Source of the DNA: Firmicutes bacterium HGW-Firmicutes-10
Lineage (GTDB): Bacteria; Bacillota_I; Bacilli_A; Erysipelotrichales; Erysipelotrichaceae
Assembly: GCA_002841605.1 (NCBI GenBank)
Contig: PHAF01000003.1
Span: 1-31,421, forward strand
Direction: 5' to 3'
DNA: 31,421 bases
This document shows positions 24,595 to 31,421 of the stretch, piece by piece; positions within the stretch are counted from its first letter, which is position 1; every line of letters begins with the position of its first letter. The translations under genes and the position numbers were made by a program. The notes under the pieces were generated by a model. That model did no database searches. It worked only from the letters and a program-made list of their open reading frames with translations, and had not been told where the DNA came from.

Positions 24595-24613
24595 CCGTGG
24601 AAACACGGTTTTC
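24595..24613 (+). terminator. Terminator of the ZIP gene
   Basis: CCGTG-GAAA-CACGG is a 5-bp stem with a tetraloop, followed by TTTTCT, directly after the stop. The stronger hairpin at 24619-24642 would back it up. Confidence 0.65.
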
Positions 24614-24618
24614 TAATG

Positions 24619-24642
24619 AAAAAATCCGTTACCGGATTTTTT
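24619..24642. terminator. Bidirectional terminator, mainly for the methyltransferase gene
   Basis: AAAAAATCCG and CGGATTTTTT form a 10-bp stem with a 4-base loop, giving a T-run on both strands. It lies between the convergent ZIP and methyltransferase genes. Confidence 0.85.
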
Positions 24643-25234
24643 TACAAACATAGATACATGAGGTCGCATTAAGTTGCACCTTTTTTACGGAGGCAAATAT
24701 CGTACTCAATTCTGAATCGATCGTACGAATAAAATTGAAGTAATCTCCGTGTTCAACCCATTCAATCAAATCGATGTACCAGCGACGTGTCTGATTAAAT
24801 TCAATGAGAATGACGAGATTGTTGCTGATGCGATTCATCTCACCCAGCATCTTTAATCGCAGGTCTTTTGGTAGTCCATGAGCGACAAACGAAGCCGACA
24901 CCATGTCCATTGAACTATCTTTAAAAGGCAAGTCATTGGCTACAGATGCCTGTTTAAAATCAACGGGTAATCCTTTCGTCCGTTTCTTTGCCTGCAACAA
25001 CATCTTTTGCGAGCTGTCGATCCCAAAAGTTTGATAGCCGTTTTTCGCATATACGGAACACAAAGCACCGGTACCGCAACCAACATCCAGAACCTTTCTT
25101 ATCGAAGATAAATCTTCAGTCTCATTCAATCGTTTCAAAGCGATTTCGTATCCTTTTCTTTGTCGATGAAAAAACCAGCCATATACATTGGCGATTTTGT
25201 CAAACAATCCGGTATGTTTATCGATGACTTCCAT
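24629..25234 (-). CDS. Class I SAM-dependent methyltransferase
   Basis: A 201-residue methyltransferase. VLDVGCGTGALC is the SAM-binding motif I, GIDSSQKML follows strand 2, and NDLPFKDSSMDMVSASFV matches the motif II region. It resembles UbiE/MenG-like small-molecule methyltransferases in general layout, without enough to name a substrate. The start at 25234 follows AGGAGGA; an upstream start at 25261 is less likely. It lies seven bases after azlD and ends in the terminator at 24619-24642, so it belongs to the azlCD transcript. Confidence 0.88.
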   Translation of the reverse strand: MEVIDKHTGLFDKIANVYGWFFHRQRKGYEIALKRLNETEDLSSIRKVLDVGCGTGALCSVYAKNGYQTFGIDSSQKMLLQAKKRTKGLPVDFKQASVANDLPFKDSSMDMVSASFVAHGLPKDLRLKMLGEMNRISNNLVILIEFNQTRRWYIDLIEWVEHGDYFNFIRTIDSELSTIFASVKKVQLNATSCIYVCKKIR

Positions 25235-25241
25235 AATCCTC

Positions 25242-25568
25242 CTACAGCCAGCCATTGACAAGAATCAAGTAAACGATGACTCCAGCCGAAATGCTTAGCA
25301 ATGTGTTGTTTTTAAAATGATGAACGATTGCGATGACAACCAACGACAACAGTTCATATAGACCATACGGTGATTGAGTTATTTTTGTATCTTTCAATGC
25401 ATAAACCACCAGCATCCCCATGGTCGCATAGGGTAATCGTTGACCCAAATAGGTGATGACTTTGGGAATCGGTTTATGTTCAGGAAAAGCAATAAATGGT
25501 AAAAAACGGGTGAACACCGTGCCTGCAACCAACATTCCAACAGTGATAAGCATTTGATTACTGTTCAT
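25242..25568 (-). CDS. azlD: Branched-chain amino acid exporter small subunit AzlD
   Basis: A 108-residue membrane protein with three or four hydrophobic helices, of the AzlD family (TRFLPFIAFP near the first loop, and LPYATMGMLVVYALKD). It forms an exporter of branched-chain amino acids or their analogues with AzlC. It overlaps azlC by 11 bases, and AAGGAGA precedes its start within the azlC end. The pair is complete. Confidence 0.9.
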   Translation of the reverse strand: MNSNQMLITVGMLVAGTVFTRFLPFIAFPEHKPIPKVITYLGQRLPYATMGMLVVYALKDTKITQSPYGLYELLSLVVIAIVHHFKNNTLLSISAGVIVYLILVNGWL

Positions 25569-26250
25569 GGGATTCTCCTTTGATCGGATCGAAAATGAAT
25601 ATGAGTACGACGATCAAAATCATGGCCACAAGAAAAAACTGAGCACGACTTAAGATAGCCAAGGAGAATGCGGTCGCAAATACACCGATCAAAAGGTTCT
25701 TTCGGTTCTCTTTCTTTTTCCATTGATTCAAAAATAATACGAAAAACAGTGCGGTCAATACAAAATCCAATCCGATGATATCATCGGGTATCCAGGCTCC
25801 CAGCAGATGTCCGCTAAAACAAGCCAACTGCCAATAACTGTAACAAAGCAGATTGACGAAAAAGTAATACCATCCTGAATCAACGTCCTCACTCGGTTGT
25901 GATGCCACATTGATGGAAAAAGCCTCATCTGCCAACGAGAAAATCATAAAGTTCTTCTTAACTCCAATATTTCGATACTTGCCTAACAAAGCTACTCCAT
26001 AAAATATATGACGGATATTGACCAGTAAGGCCAAAAGCAGAGCCGCAATCGGATTAAAGGCAGATGTGAGCAAGGTTATCGAAGCAAATTGAAGTGCCCC
26101 CGCAAAAACAGCGGAGCTGATCAGCACTGTCCACATAATAGAAAATCCCTGATTACTCATTAAAAGCCCGTAGGCAACACCTAAAAACAAATAGCCGGTC
26201 AGTACCGGTAAGGTTAAGGGAAATGCGGCTTTCAGTGCTTTCAATTTCAT
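25558..26250 (-). CDS. azlC: Branched-chain amino acid exporter large subunit AzlC
   Basis: A 230-residue inner-membrane protein of the AzlC family, with about six hydrophobic helices. Recognisable parts are AFPLTLPVLTGYLFLGVAYG, SSAVFAGALQFAS, LLVNIRHIFYG and FSLADEAFSI. It works with AzlD as an exporter; specificity beyond branched-chain amino acids is uncertain. The start at 26250 (MKLKALKAAFP) follows GAGGACA; a GTG at 26262 lacks a site. First gene of azlC-azlD-methyltransferase. Confidence 0.92.
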   Translation of the reverse strand: MKLKALKAAFPLTLPVLTGYLFLGVAYGLLMSNQGFSIMWTVLISSAVFAGALQFASITLLTSAFNPIAALLLALLVNIRHIFYGVALLGKYRNIGVKKNFMIFSLADEAFSINVASQPSEDVDSGWYYFFVNLLCYSYWQLACFSGHLLGAWIPDDIIGLDFVLTALFFVLFLNQWKKKENRKNLLIGVFATAFSLAILSRAQFFLVAMILIVVLIFIFDPIKGESHEQ

Positions 26251-26272
26251 GGATGTCCTCACGATTGTTCAT

Positions 26273-26301
26273 ACATTACCAAAATATCACATAGGTTTCA
26301 A
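26273..26301 (-). promoter_or_regulatory. Possible promoter of azlCD
   Basis: The -35 TTGAAA (26301-26296) is 17 bases from a poor -10, TAATGT (26278-26273). Confidence 0.35.
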
Positions 26302-26305
26302 GATG

Positions 26306-26330
26306 AAAAAAGAAATCTCGCGATTTCTTT
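26306..26330 (-). terminator. Terminator after the membrane-protein gene
   Basis: AAAGAAATC and GATTTCTTT form a 9-bp stem around a 4-base loop with a T-run on the minus strand, ten bases past the stop of the gene at 26341. Confidence 0.8.
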
Positions 26331-26340
26331 ATCATCTTTG

Positions 26341-27210
26341 TCATTTTAGTCGAAGAATCATTACGCGCAAAACCCAGGCACAGCCGAATCCAAACAATAA
26401 ATATATCGGGGTCAAAATATCGTATACACCGGTTTCAATATAAGCGAGCAACCCAGCAGCAACAAAAACCAGGGGATAAAGGCAACATTTAACCATGATG
26501 ACCGGGGTTAAAAACATCGCCCATTTATTTCCCTTACGAAGGAAAATGGCAGTCATAAACAATGGAAACACCAGAAATATCAGATCGGTCGCAAACACGA
26601 CGCCGGTCGGATGTCCGGTTTGCGTAATGGCTATTGGAACGACTTGGGTAAACCAATAGGAGGCGGCCAATAAAGTCCACATTAATCCCAGCAGCATAGC
26701 AAAGCCAAACATAAAATTACTTATGGATTTAAAGGAATATCGAATATCATCAAAATGGTCAATCCGTGTCGATGAATGAATCAATCCAAATACCAGTGCG
26801 GCTGTGGAAAAAATGACCATGGCAACATATCCTAGGAAAAAAATATTGAAGGCAGCTCCATAAACATAAAATATGTAATTATAGATCAAATACCACAAAC
26901 CACCCAACCATATCAATAAATCAACAATGTGCGACCGGTCAGTGGTTTCCATTCTCTTTACGGCTAATAAAATCATCGGAAGGGCAACCAACAATGTGAC
27001 GATATCATTCCCCTTCCAAACTGCTGTAATCAATGGATTATCCTGATAAATTCCGAAAAATATTCCTCCAATACAAAGAATAGCGGAAATAACGACAGCT
27101 ATAACCGTTAGCCTTTTTGCCCTACCAAGAAAGTCGAGATTCTTTACATTAACAATCATCGGTTCTATGCCCTCTATTGACAATGAATCATTGTCATCCA
27201 ATTCGAACAT
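26341..27210 (-). CDS. Unrecognised multi-pass membrane protein
   Basis: A 289-residue protein I do not recognise. After an acidic N-terminal stretch of about 30 residues (MFELDDNDSLSIEGIEP) it has about eight hydrophobic segments, spread from residue 34 to the end, and closes with the basic tail RVMILRLK. There is no cleavable signal peptide, catalytic motif or transporter signature. AGGGAA lies before the start at 27210. It follows the DUF1801 gene by 65 bases with no terminator between, so it may be the last gene of that operon. Confidence is for being a real gene. Confidence 0.8.
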   Translation of the reverse strand: MFELDDNDSLSIEGIEPMIVNVKNLDFLGRAKRLTVIAVVISAILCIGGIFFGIYQDNPLITAVWKGNDIVTLLVALPMILLAVKRMETTDRSHIVDLLIWLGGLWYLIYNYIFYVYGAAFNIFFLGYVAMVIFSTAALVFGLIHSSTRIDHFDDIRYSFKSISNFMFGFAMLLGLMWTLLAASYWFTQVVPIAITQTGHPTGVVFATDLIFLVFPLFMTAIFLRKGNKWAMFLTPVIMVKCCLYPLVFVAAGLLAYIETGVYDILTPIYLLFGFGCAWVLRVMILRLK

Positions 27211-27275
27211 ATTCTATTCCCTATACATAAAATATACAACATTCATTTTTCATGTTAGGTATTATTCCTATTTAT

Positions 27276-27665
27276 TCATTTCTTCTTTTTTTTCTCAAGT
27301 TTTTCCAAATGACTTCGCAAGTTCTCGTTCAAACGATGATTTACGATTTCCTCGATTAATTCGTAAGGGATCGGTTTATCCAAATCAAACTGAACAGCAC
27401 CCTTTGAATACTTCAGACCGACAAACCTGTCTTTAAACGCTTCTATTCCTTCCGGTCCGGGGTAGAAACCGATGTGATGAGCATGAGCCGCAAAATGTAC
27501 GAGATTGCCGTAGTATTTATAGGTCGGCATTTGATAACTGATCGTCTCTTGCGTTTGTGGTGCTATCCTTTGGATAAATGTTCGTATCTCTTTCAAAATA
27601 GCTTGAACTTCTGGTTTAAACATCAAAATGTATTCATCAACGGTTTCAATGATTTTCTTCTCCAT
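27276..27665 (-). CDS. DUF1801 / YdhG-like protein
   Basis: A 129-residue protein of the DUF1801 family (YdhG/YdeI-like fold, related to a proposed frataxin-like iron chaperone in Bacillus). Family features are ETVDEYILMFKPEVQAILKEI at the start (a helix pair), TISYQMPTYKYYG, and HHIGFYPGPEGIEAF. A lysine tail ends the chain. Function is not established for most members. AAAGGAGAGG precedes the start; it follows the GNAT gene by 11 bases. Confidence 0.88.
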   Translation of the reverse strand: MEKKIIETVDEYILMFKPEVQAILKEIRTFIQRIAPQTQETISYQMPTYKYYGNLVHFAAHAHHIGFYPGPEGIEAFKDRFVGLKYSKGAVQFDLDKPIPYELIEEIVNHRLNENLRSHLEKLEKKKKK

Positions 27666-27676
27666 TTTCCTCTCCT

Positions 27677-28633
27677 TTATTGAATAATGCGCTCATCAAT
27701 GCGTCGGGTAACACTTACTGTGTACGGGGTAAAATAACGATTCCAGAATCGATATGCGGCAGGATTGATGGATTCATAATCGACTCCGCATAAATGATAT
27801 CCGTGCTCCATTAACCATCGCTGAACTTCATCTAGCAACAATGAAGCAACACCCATGGAACGAGCGTTCTGCTCAACATATGCACCGGTCACATTCATGA
27901 CTTTACTGTGTAACGACACGACTGTCTCGCCTTCCGGTTGAATACGAATATAACCCATGGCTTGATCCCCTTGATATGAAATCCATAAATGATGCTCAGG
28001 TTGACTCCACCAATGTGTAATGTCAGCGAGCGCATTTTCCGCAAGTCTTGGCATAAATATCGGCGAATACTTGTAATACTCATGGTGTTTTCCGTGAATC
28101 AAAGCAATATCCGCCAAATCAACCTGTGATGCTTTTTTGATGGTGACTCCGTTGATTGTGACATGAATACGTTCAGATTTACGTATGGCATCGATGCAAC
28201 GCATGCCATAGCCATTCACGAAAAATTCATCGATCAAGCCTTTGTCATGAGCCAGAACCGATACTGCAAACGATAAATATCCCTGATCGACCCATGTTTT
28301 CATTGAATATTCGAGCATTTTGGTATAAATCATCCGTCGATGCTCTTTTTTTGCGGTATGACCGATCATTGGAGAAAAGACTCCCATTACAGGTCCAAAA
28401 AGCTGATTCACTGACCAACCGAGCATATATCCCACCAGTTTTTGATCACTAAATGCCATAACTCCGCTGCCATTTTCGAGTAGCTGATTGATAGAATCAT
28501 CAATTAAATGTTTCATCTCTTCATCTTTTGGCAAAAAAGGCATTGAATATACTTCTTCCAAATAAGTCTGCCAAAAAAGATCGACTGCCTCCTTACAGAA
28601 TGTTTTATCTGCTGCCAAGATTTCAATTTTCAT
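27677..28633 (-). CDS. Tandem GNAT acetyltransferase
   Basis: A 318-residue protein made of two GNAT-like halves. The C-terminal half (about 165-318) has the better acetyl-CoA motif: VTGAYVEQNARSMGVASLLL followed by GYHLCGVDYESINPAAYRFW. The N-terminal half (about 1-150) keeps the fold features (KLVGYMLGW, EHRRMIYTKML) but a less exact coenzyme loop. The substrate is unknown; acetylation of a small molecule or protein amine is expected. AAGGGGGAAC precedes the start. It sits between a 41-residue ORF and the DUF1801 gene in one operon. Confidence 0.85.
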   Translation of the reverse strand: MKIEILAADKTFCKEAVDLFWQTYLEEVYSMPFLPKDEEMKHLIDDSINQLLENGSGVMAFSDQKLVGYMLGWSVNQLFGPVMGVFSPMIGHTAKKEHRRMIYTKMLEYSMKTWVDQGYLSFAVSVLAHDKGLIDEFFVNGYGMRCIDAIRKSERIHVTINGVTIKKASQVDLADIALIHGKHHEYYKYSPIFMPRLAENALADITHWWSQPEHHLWISYQGDQAMGYIRIQPEGETVVSLHSKVMNVTGAYVEQNARSMGVASLLLDEVQRWLMEHGYHLCGVDYESINPAAYRFWNRYFTPYTVSVTRRIDERIIQ

Positions 28634-28644
28634 GTGTTCCCCCT

Positions 28645-28770
28645 TTATGAATATGGATAATGACCTCTATTTGATAACTTCTGATTTAAGTGTACGGCTT
28701 TCGGTTTACCGATAGCAATGGCTTTGGGTACAAAATCAAAATCTTCGATTAATAACGAACCATTAATCAT
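28645..28770 (-). CDS. 41-residue small ORF between methyltransferase and GNAT genes
   Basis: An unrecognised ORF, ATG at 28770 to TAA at 28645. It fits the gap closely: the start overlaps the methyltransferase stop by eight bases, and the stop abuts the ribosome binding site of the GNAT gene, 11 bases before that start. The peptide begins MINGSLLIEDFDFVPKAIA and ends RGHYPYS; its composition is protein-like. There is no strong ribosome binding site, so it would rely on translational coupling. It may be a real small protein or the remnant of a longer gene. Confidence 0.5.
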   Translation of the reverse strand: MINGSLLIEDFDFVPKAIAIGKPKAVHLNQKLSNRGHYPYS

Positions 28771-29419
28771 GAGTTTGTTTTCTTAATGTAATACATTTCT
28801 TATGGTCGGTATAGATGATTTGAAGATTTGCTTTTTTGGCAAGAATCTCAAATGTCCGATCCGTAAAAAATGAAATATGACTGCGATCGCGGATGTAGTG
28901 CCAATTCAAAAATTCTACATCATTATTGGTATGAAAATGTGTCATGACCGCTAATATACCATTTTCGTTCAAATGCTTAACAAATAATTCAAAATAGTGT
29001 ATGGGATCTTCCAGATGTTCCAAGACTTCTGTCAACGTTATTAAGTCATAGGTCTCAGTTAGATAACTGCGCACAGGCGAGTAGAACAAATCATATATAT
29101 CCACTTGATAACCATAGGTATCTTGAAGCATGGTTGCAAGTACCGGTGAGGGACCGCTGCCAAAATCCAGAGCATACTTGCCATCCGAAATATTTGGAAA
29201 CACCGCTTTATCAAGGAAATTATTAAAATACTCTACATATACCGGATCATCAATTGAGTTGTGATGGTAGTCATAAATATCTTGTTGTGCTTGTGTTGAG
29301 ATATGATCATCTTTATCCTTCGAAATAAAACCGCAGTGATCACAACTATGGTAAACACCGAATTTCGGATGATTGATTTGTCGGGTTGCAGTAAAACATA
29401 CCTTACACAAATTATTCAT
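28763..29419 (-). CDS. SAM-dependent methyltransferase with N-terminal zinc motif
   Basis: A 218-residue protein. The N-terminus has two Cys pairs, CKVC (5-8) and CDHC near residue 27, typical of a zinc ribbon. The SAM domain follows: YALDFGSGPSPVLATML (motif I) and YDLITLTEVLEHLEDP (acidic loop), with HFHTNNDVEFLNWHYIRDRSHISFF later. Zinc-ribbon methyltransferases of this form act on sugars, lipids or small metabolites; the target is not evident. It starts one base after the MFS stop, with AGGGAGAG upstream, so the two are coupled. Confidence 0.85.
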   Translation of the reverse strand: MNNLCKVCFTATRQINHPKFGVYHSCDHCGFISKDKDDHISTQAQQDIYDYHHNSIDDPVYVEYFNNFLDKAVFPNISDGKYALDFGSGPSPVLATMLQDTYGYQVDIYDLFYSPVRSYLTETYDLITLTEVLEHLEDPIHYFELFVKHLNENGILAVMTHFHTNNDVEFLNWHYIRDRSHISFFTDRTFEILAKKANLQIIYTDHKKCITLRKQTHD

Positions 29420-29420
29420 A

Positions 29421-30689
29421 TCAACTCTCCCTGTTGCCGGTCAGTCGCATCGTTTCTGCCAAAGCTTTCTCTTTTTCCGGTTGAACCTTAAATGCGACAT
29501 AAAGATTACCCAACGAGAAAAACGCGGCTAAGAAGAATACCCATTGGCTACCCCATACCGACCAGACAAATCCACCGGCGATTGCTGCTACGATGGAGAC
29601 CATGTGATCCAAACTGATACCCATCGACAAGGTTGAGACCACATCTTCTTCAGTAAACGCGATCGAACGAAGATATATCGACTTGACCATGCCGATTTGC
29701 ATCGATAAACGATCGAGGACAAACAGCAAGTAGACGATCCAAATCGACCAGCCTTGAGACGGTAACACTTTTGAGGTAATCCCCCAAACCACAAATCCAT
29801 AAATGATATAAACGCCGATGAAAGTCAAAGCATCCACATACATCATGCGCTTGATTCCGTATTTATCCATCCATTGACCGATGATGTTTAAAAAGAAAAT
29901 CGATATGAATCCAACCGTGATTGCGAGCAATGCGAGGGTATCGGCTTTTTTGAGTAACAAATCAACGATGACCCACGTTCCGTAAACATAGGCCACCTGC
30001 TTCTGAACACCATGCAAAATTGTTAACATATAGAAATAGCGATATTGTTTGTGAATGACTAATTTGCTTTTTCGTGTGGACTTTTTGGTTGTTTGGATCC
30101 GTCTTATCATGATGATCGTTATGATCGAGGCAAATGCAAATGCCATCGCCGATACCAAGAAAATCCATTTGACTGATGTTGCAAACGAGAAGAATCCGTA
30201 ACGGAACCCGAAGAATACCAATAAAGCGGCGACCAGATTAAAGGCAGCACGAGTACTGAAAAACTGCCCCATACGCTTGCCGACTTGATTGGGTTCTGCC
30301 AATGACATCCCGATGGCGTCTTGTAATGGCATAAACATATGCATCCCCATCGAGTTGATAAATAGAAATATCAGCATGACCGCGAATGTTGGGGTAAACA
30401 AACCTAACACGGTAACACCGATGATCGAGAGGATTTGTGCGATAAATGCCGTCTTTAAGTCTCCTAAAAATCCCAAAGCACCGATTACAACGGCACAGAG
30501 CAGACCCGGAAGCTCACGCGGAAATTCAATCAATCCGCGTTGAAATGCAGTGATTTGATACACTTCTTTGAAATAGTTGGAGTACACGCCATCACTGAGG
30601 CCATTACCCAAAGCCACCGCGGCCACCAGCACAAAGAATAAAAATACTCCAGGCTTCATCTGCCTTATCTTCTGAGTGATCATCGTCAT
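29421..30689 (-). CDS. Major facilitator superfamily transporter
   Basis: A 422-residue membrane protein with about 12 hydrophobic segments and a basic loop near the middle (RRIQTTKKSTRKSK), the usual two-lobe MFS layout. The loop between helices 2 and 3 is not a clear drug-exporter match, and no substrate can be named. AAAGAGG precedes the start at 30689. It begins a cluster with the methyltransferase, small ORF, GNAT and DUF1801 genes, separated by 0 to 12 bases or overlapping. Confidence 0.9.
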   Translation of the reverse strand: MTMITQKIRQMKPGVFLFFVLVAAVALGNGLSDGVYSNYFKEVYQITAFQRGLIEFPRELPGLLCAVVIGALGFLGDLKTAFIAQILSIIGVTVLGLFTPTFAVMLIFLFINSMGMHMFMPLQDAIGMSLAEPNQVGKRMGQFFSTRAAFNLVAALLVFFGFRYGFFSFATSVKWIFLVSAMAFAFASIITIIMIRRIQTTKKSTRKSKLVIHKQYRYFYMLTILHGVQKQVAYVYGTWVIVDLLLKKADTLALLAITVGFISIFFLNIIGQWMDKYGIKRMMYVDALTFIGVYIIYGFVVWGITSKVLPSQGWSIWIVYLLFVLDRLSMQIGMVKSIYLRSIAFTEEDVVSTLSMGISLDHMVSIVAAIAGGFVWSVWGSQWVFFLAAFFSLGNLYVAFKVQPEKEKALAETMRLTGNRES

Positions 30690-30722
30690 AAAAAGCCTCT
30701 TTCTAAAAAATCGATAGTAGTA

Positions 30723-31208
30723 TTATCTCACTAAATCCGTCATATCGAGAATGAAATTCCAGGTTTTTTCGATGATTTCATTAATTAAAACCTCTATATC
30801 ATTAAAATCAGGTTCACTGTTCAATGTCAGCGCAATGATTGAATCAACGCCCGGTCCTAATTCAGTCAATGAATATTTCCCTAACTCTTTGCTTCTAAGT
30901 TGATTGTGGACCGTTGATTGAATTTTCCGGTTACGCGCCACCAGCCACACTTCAAATGTATGGCTTTCGTGCATATATACGATGGAAACTCGCAAATCCA
31001 TATCTGATAGTACAGAGGGCTTTACGGATATAAACGTCATATCCATAAATCCGGCATAAAGTGAACCGGATGGCGTTGTTGGATAACGACTATCCCATGT
31101 CGTTTTCAGTTGAGAAATCGTATCAATGATTCCACGATATGCTTTCTGGATGTGCCCCTCAATGAGAGACTCATTGTATTTTTTTATATGATGATTTAGA
31201 TGTTTCAT
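30723..31208 (-). CDS. Uncharacterised protein, DUF7000-like
   Basis: A 161-residue soluble protein. MKHLNHHIKKYNESLIEGHI, SLYAGFMDMTF, SIVYMHESHTFEVWLVARNR and GPGVDSIIALTL match my memory of the Bacillota family DUF7000, which has no known function. Mixed alpha/beta, with no signal or membrane segment. The start at 31208 follows AAGGGGA; an upstream in-frame start at 31229 lacks a site. It may share a transcript with the MFS gene 33 bases downstream. Confidence 0.75.
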   Translation of the reverse strand: MKHLNHHIKKYNESLIEGHIQKAYRGIIDTISQLKTTWDSRYPTTPSGSLYAGFMDMTFISVKPSVLSDMDLRVSIVYMHESHTFEVWLVARNRKIQSTVHNQLRSKELGKYSLTELGPGVDSIIALTLNSEPDFNDIEVLINEIIEKTWNFILDMTDLVR

Positions 31209-31296
31209 GATTTTCCCCTTAATTGACAAATCTATCCTATCACTGCATCATCAAAATTACCACAGTCTGTCTAAAGCTGATTAAAAATTATATGAA

Positions 31297-31325
31297 TTGA
31301 TAAGTGTTAAGAACAGTCATATACT
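31297..31325 (+). promoter_or_regulatory. Promoter of the AlkD-like gene
   Basis: The -35 TTGATA (31297-31302) and -10 TATACT (31320-31325) are 17 bases apart, 18 bases before the gene's start. Confidence 0.6.
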
Positions 31326-31343
31326 TAAAAAAAGGAGATTGTT

Positions 31344-31421
31344 ATGGAAATAAAAGAAATCATAAAACAGCTCTCAGTTTTGAGTAATGAGCGAACCAAA
31401 AAACATTATGTGAGCAATGGA
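31344..31421 (+). CDS. Start of a DNA alkylation repair (AlkD-like) gene, partial
   Basis: Twenty-six codons from ATG at 31344, with AAAGGAG upstream, cut by the window edge. The opening MEIKEIIKQLSVLSNERTKK followed by HYVSNG resembles the N-terminal helix of AlkD-like HEAT-repeat glycosylases, which remove alkylated bases. The family call rests on this short segment only. Confidence 0.6.
   Translation, partial: MEIKEIIKQLSVLSNERTKKHYVSNG

Noticed and set aside
1..31421. CRISPR arrays, insertion sequences, tRNA or rRNA genes
   Set aside because: None found by reading; no repeated spacers, transposase motifs or cloverleaf sequences were seen.

Overview
The window looks like chromosomal DNA of a low-to-moderate GC, Gram-positive-lineage bacterium (Bacillota, or a relative such as Erysipelotrichia or an Acholeplasma/Izemoplasma-type lineage). 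The signs are strong GGAGG-type ribosome binding sites, TTGACA/TATAAT promoters (several with an extended TGn -10), short intrinsic terminators with T-runs, TGA read as stop, and Bacillota-type families: M3 oligoendopeptidases, a GntR-RCK regulator, AzlCD and an EF-G paralogue. The genus cannot be named from the sequence. No tRNA, rRNA, insertion sequence, phage gene or CRISPR array was seen, and no gene-free stretch exceeds 300 bases. Most genes lie on the minus strand.

Layout. 1-2.5 kb (minus): an ankyrin-repeat gene followed by an EF-G-like GTPase running off the left edge, preceded by a promoter, a 29-codon leader ORF and a terminator hairpin that begins inside the leader's stop codon, so a candidate attenuator. 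2.5-5.9 kb: a transglutaminase-like lipoprotein (minus), diverging from an M3 oligoendopeptidase coupled to a NERD-domain protein (plus). 5.9-10.4 kb (minus): a UMF1/Atg22-type transporter, a BusR-like regulator (GntR winged helix plus RCK_C), a membrane GGDEF/EAL protein whose GGDEF signature is degenerate, and a small nitroreductase. 10.4-13.5 kb (minus): two successive ArsR-permease (COG0701/DUF318) modules, the first also encoding a CxxC thioredoxin-like protein. 13.6-16.5 kb (minus): a second oligoendopeptidase (PepF type) behind a small DUF6054-like protein, then a HAD phosphatase.

16.5-22.9 kb (minus) is a compact histidine-degradation operon, hutH-hutU-ftcD-hutI-fchA, with overlapping or closely spaced genes, a promoter upstream and a terminator after fchA. 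It encodes a tetrahydrofolate-linked route from histidine through urocanate, imidazolonepropionate and formiminoglutamate to glutamate, ammonia and methenyl-THF. The urocanase is the long, animal-like type. 22.9-24.6 kb: a DUF134 regulator and a NifX-like protein with a histidine-rich tail (minus), transcribed back to back with a ZIP metal transporter (plus). 24.6-26.3 kb (minus): azlC-azlD and a methyltransferase. 26.3-31.2 kb (minus): an unrecognised multi-pass membrane protein, a DUF1801 protein, a double GNAT acetyltransferase, a 41-residue small ORF, a zinc-motif methyltransferase, an MFS transporter and a DUF7000-like protein. The right edge holds the start of an AlkD-like DNA alkylation repair gene (plus).

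No wholly new multi-gene system stands out. The least conventional elements are the leader/attenuator before the ankyrin/EF-G pair, the twin ArsR-permease modules, the palindromes at the BusR-like and DUF134 promoters, and the 41-residue small ORF.
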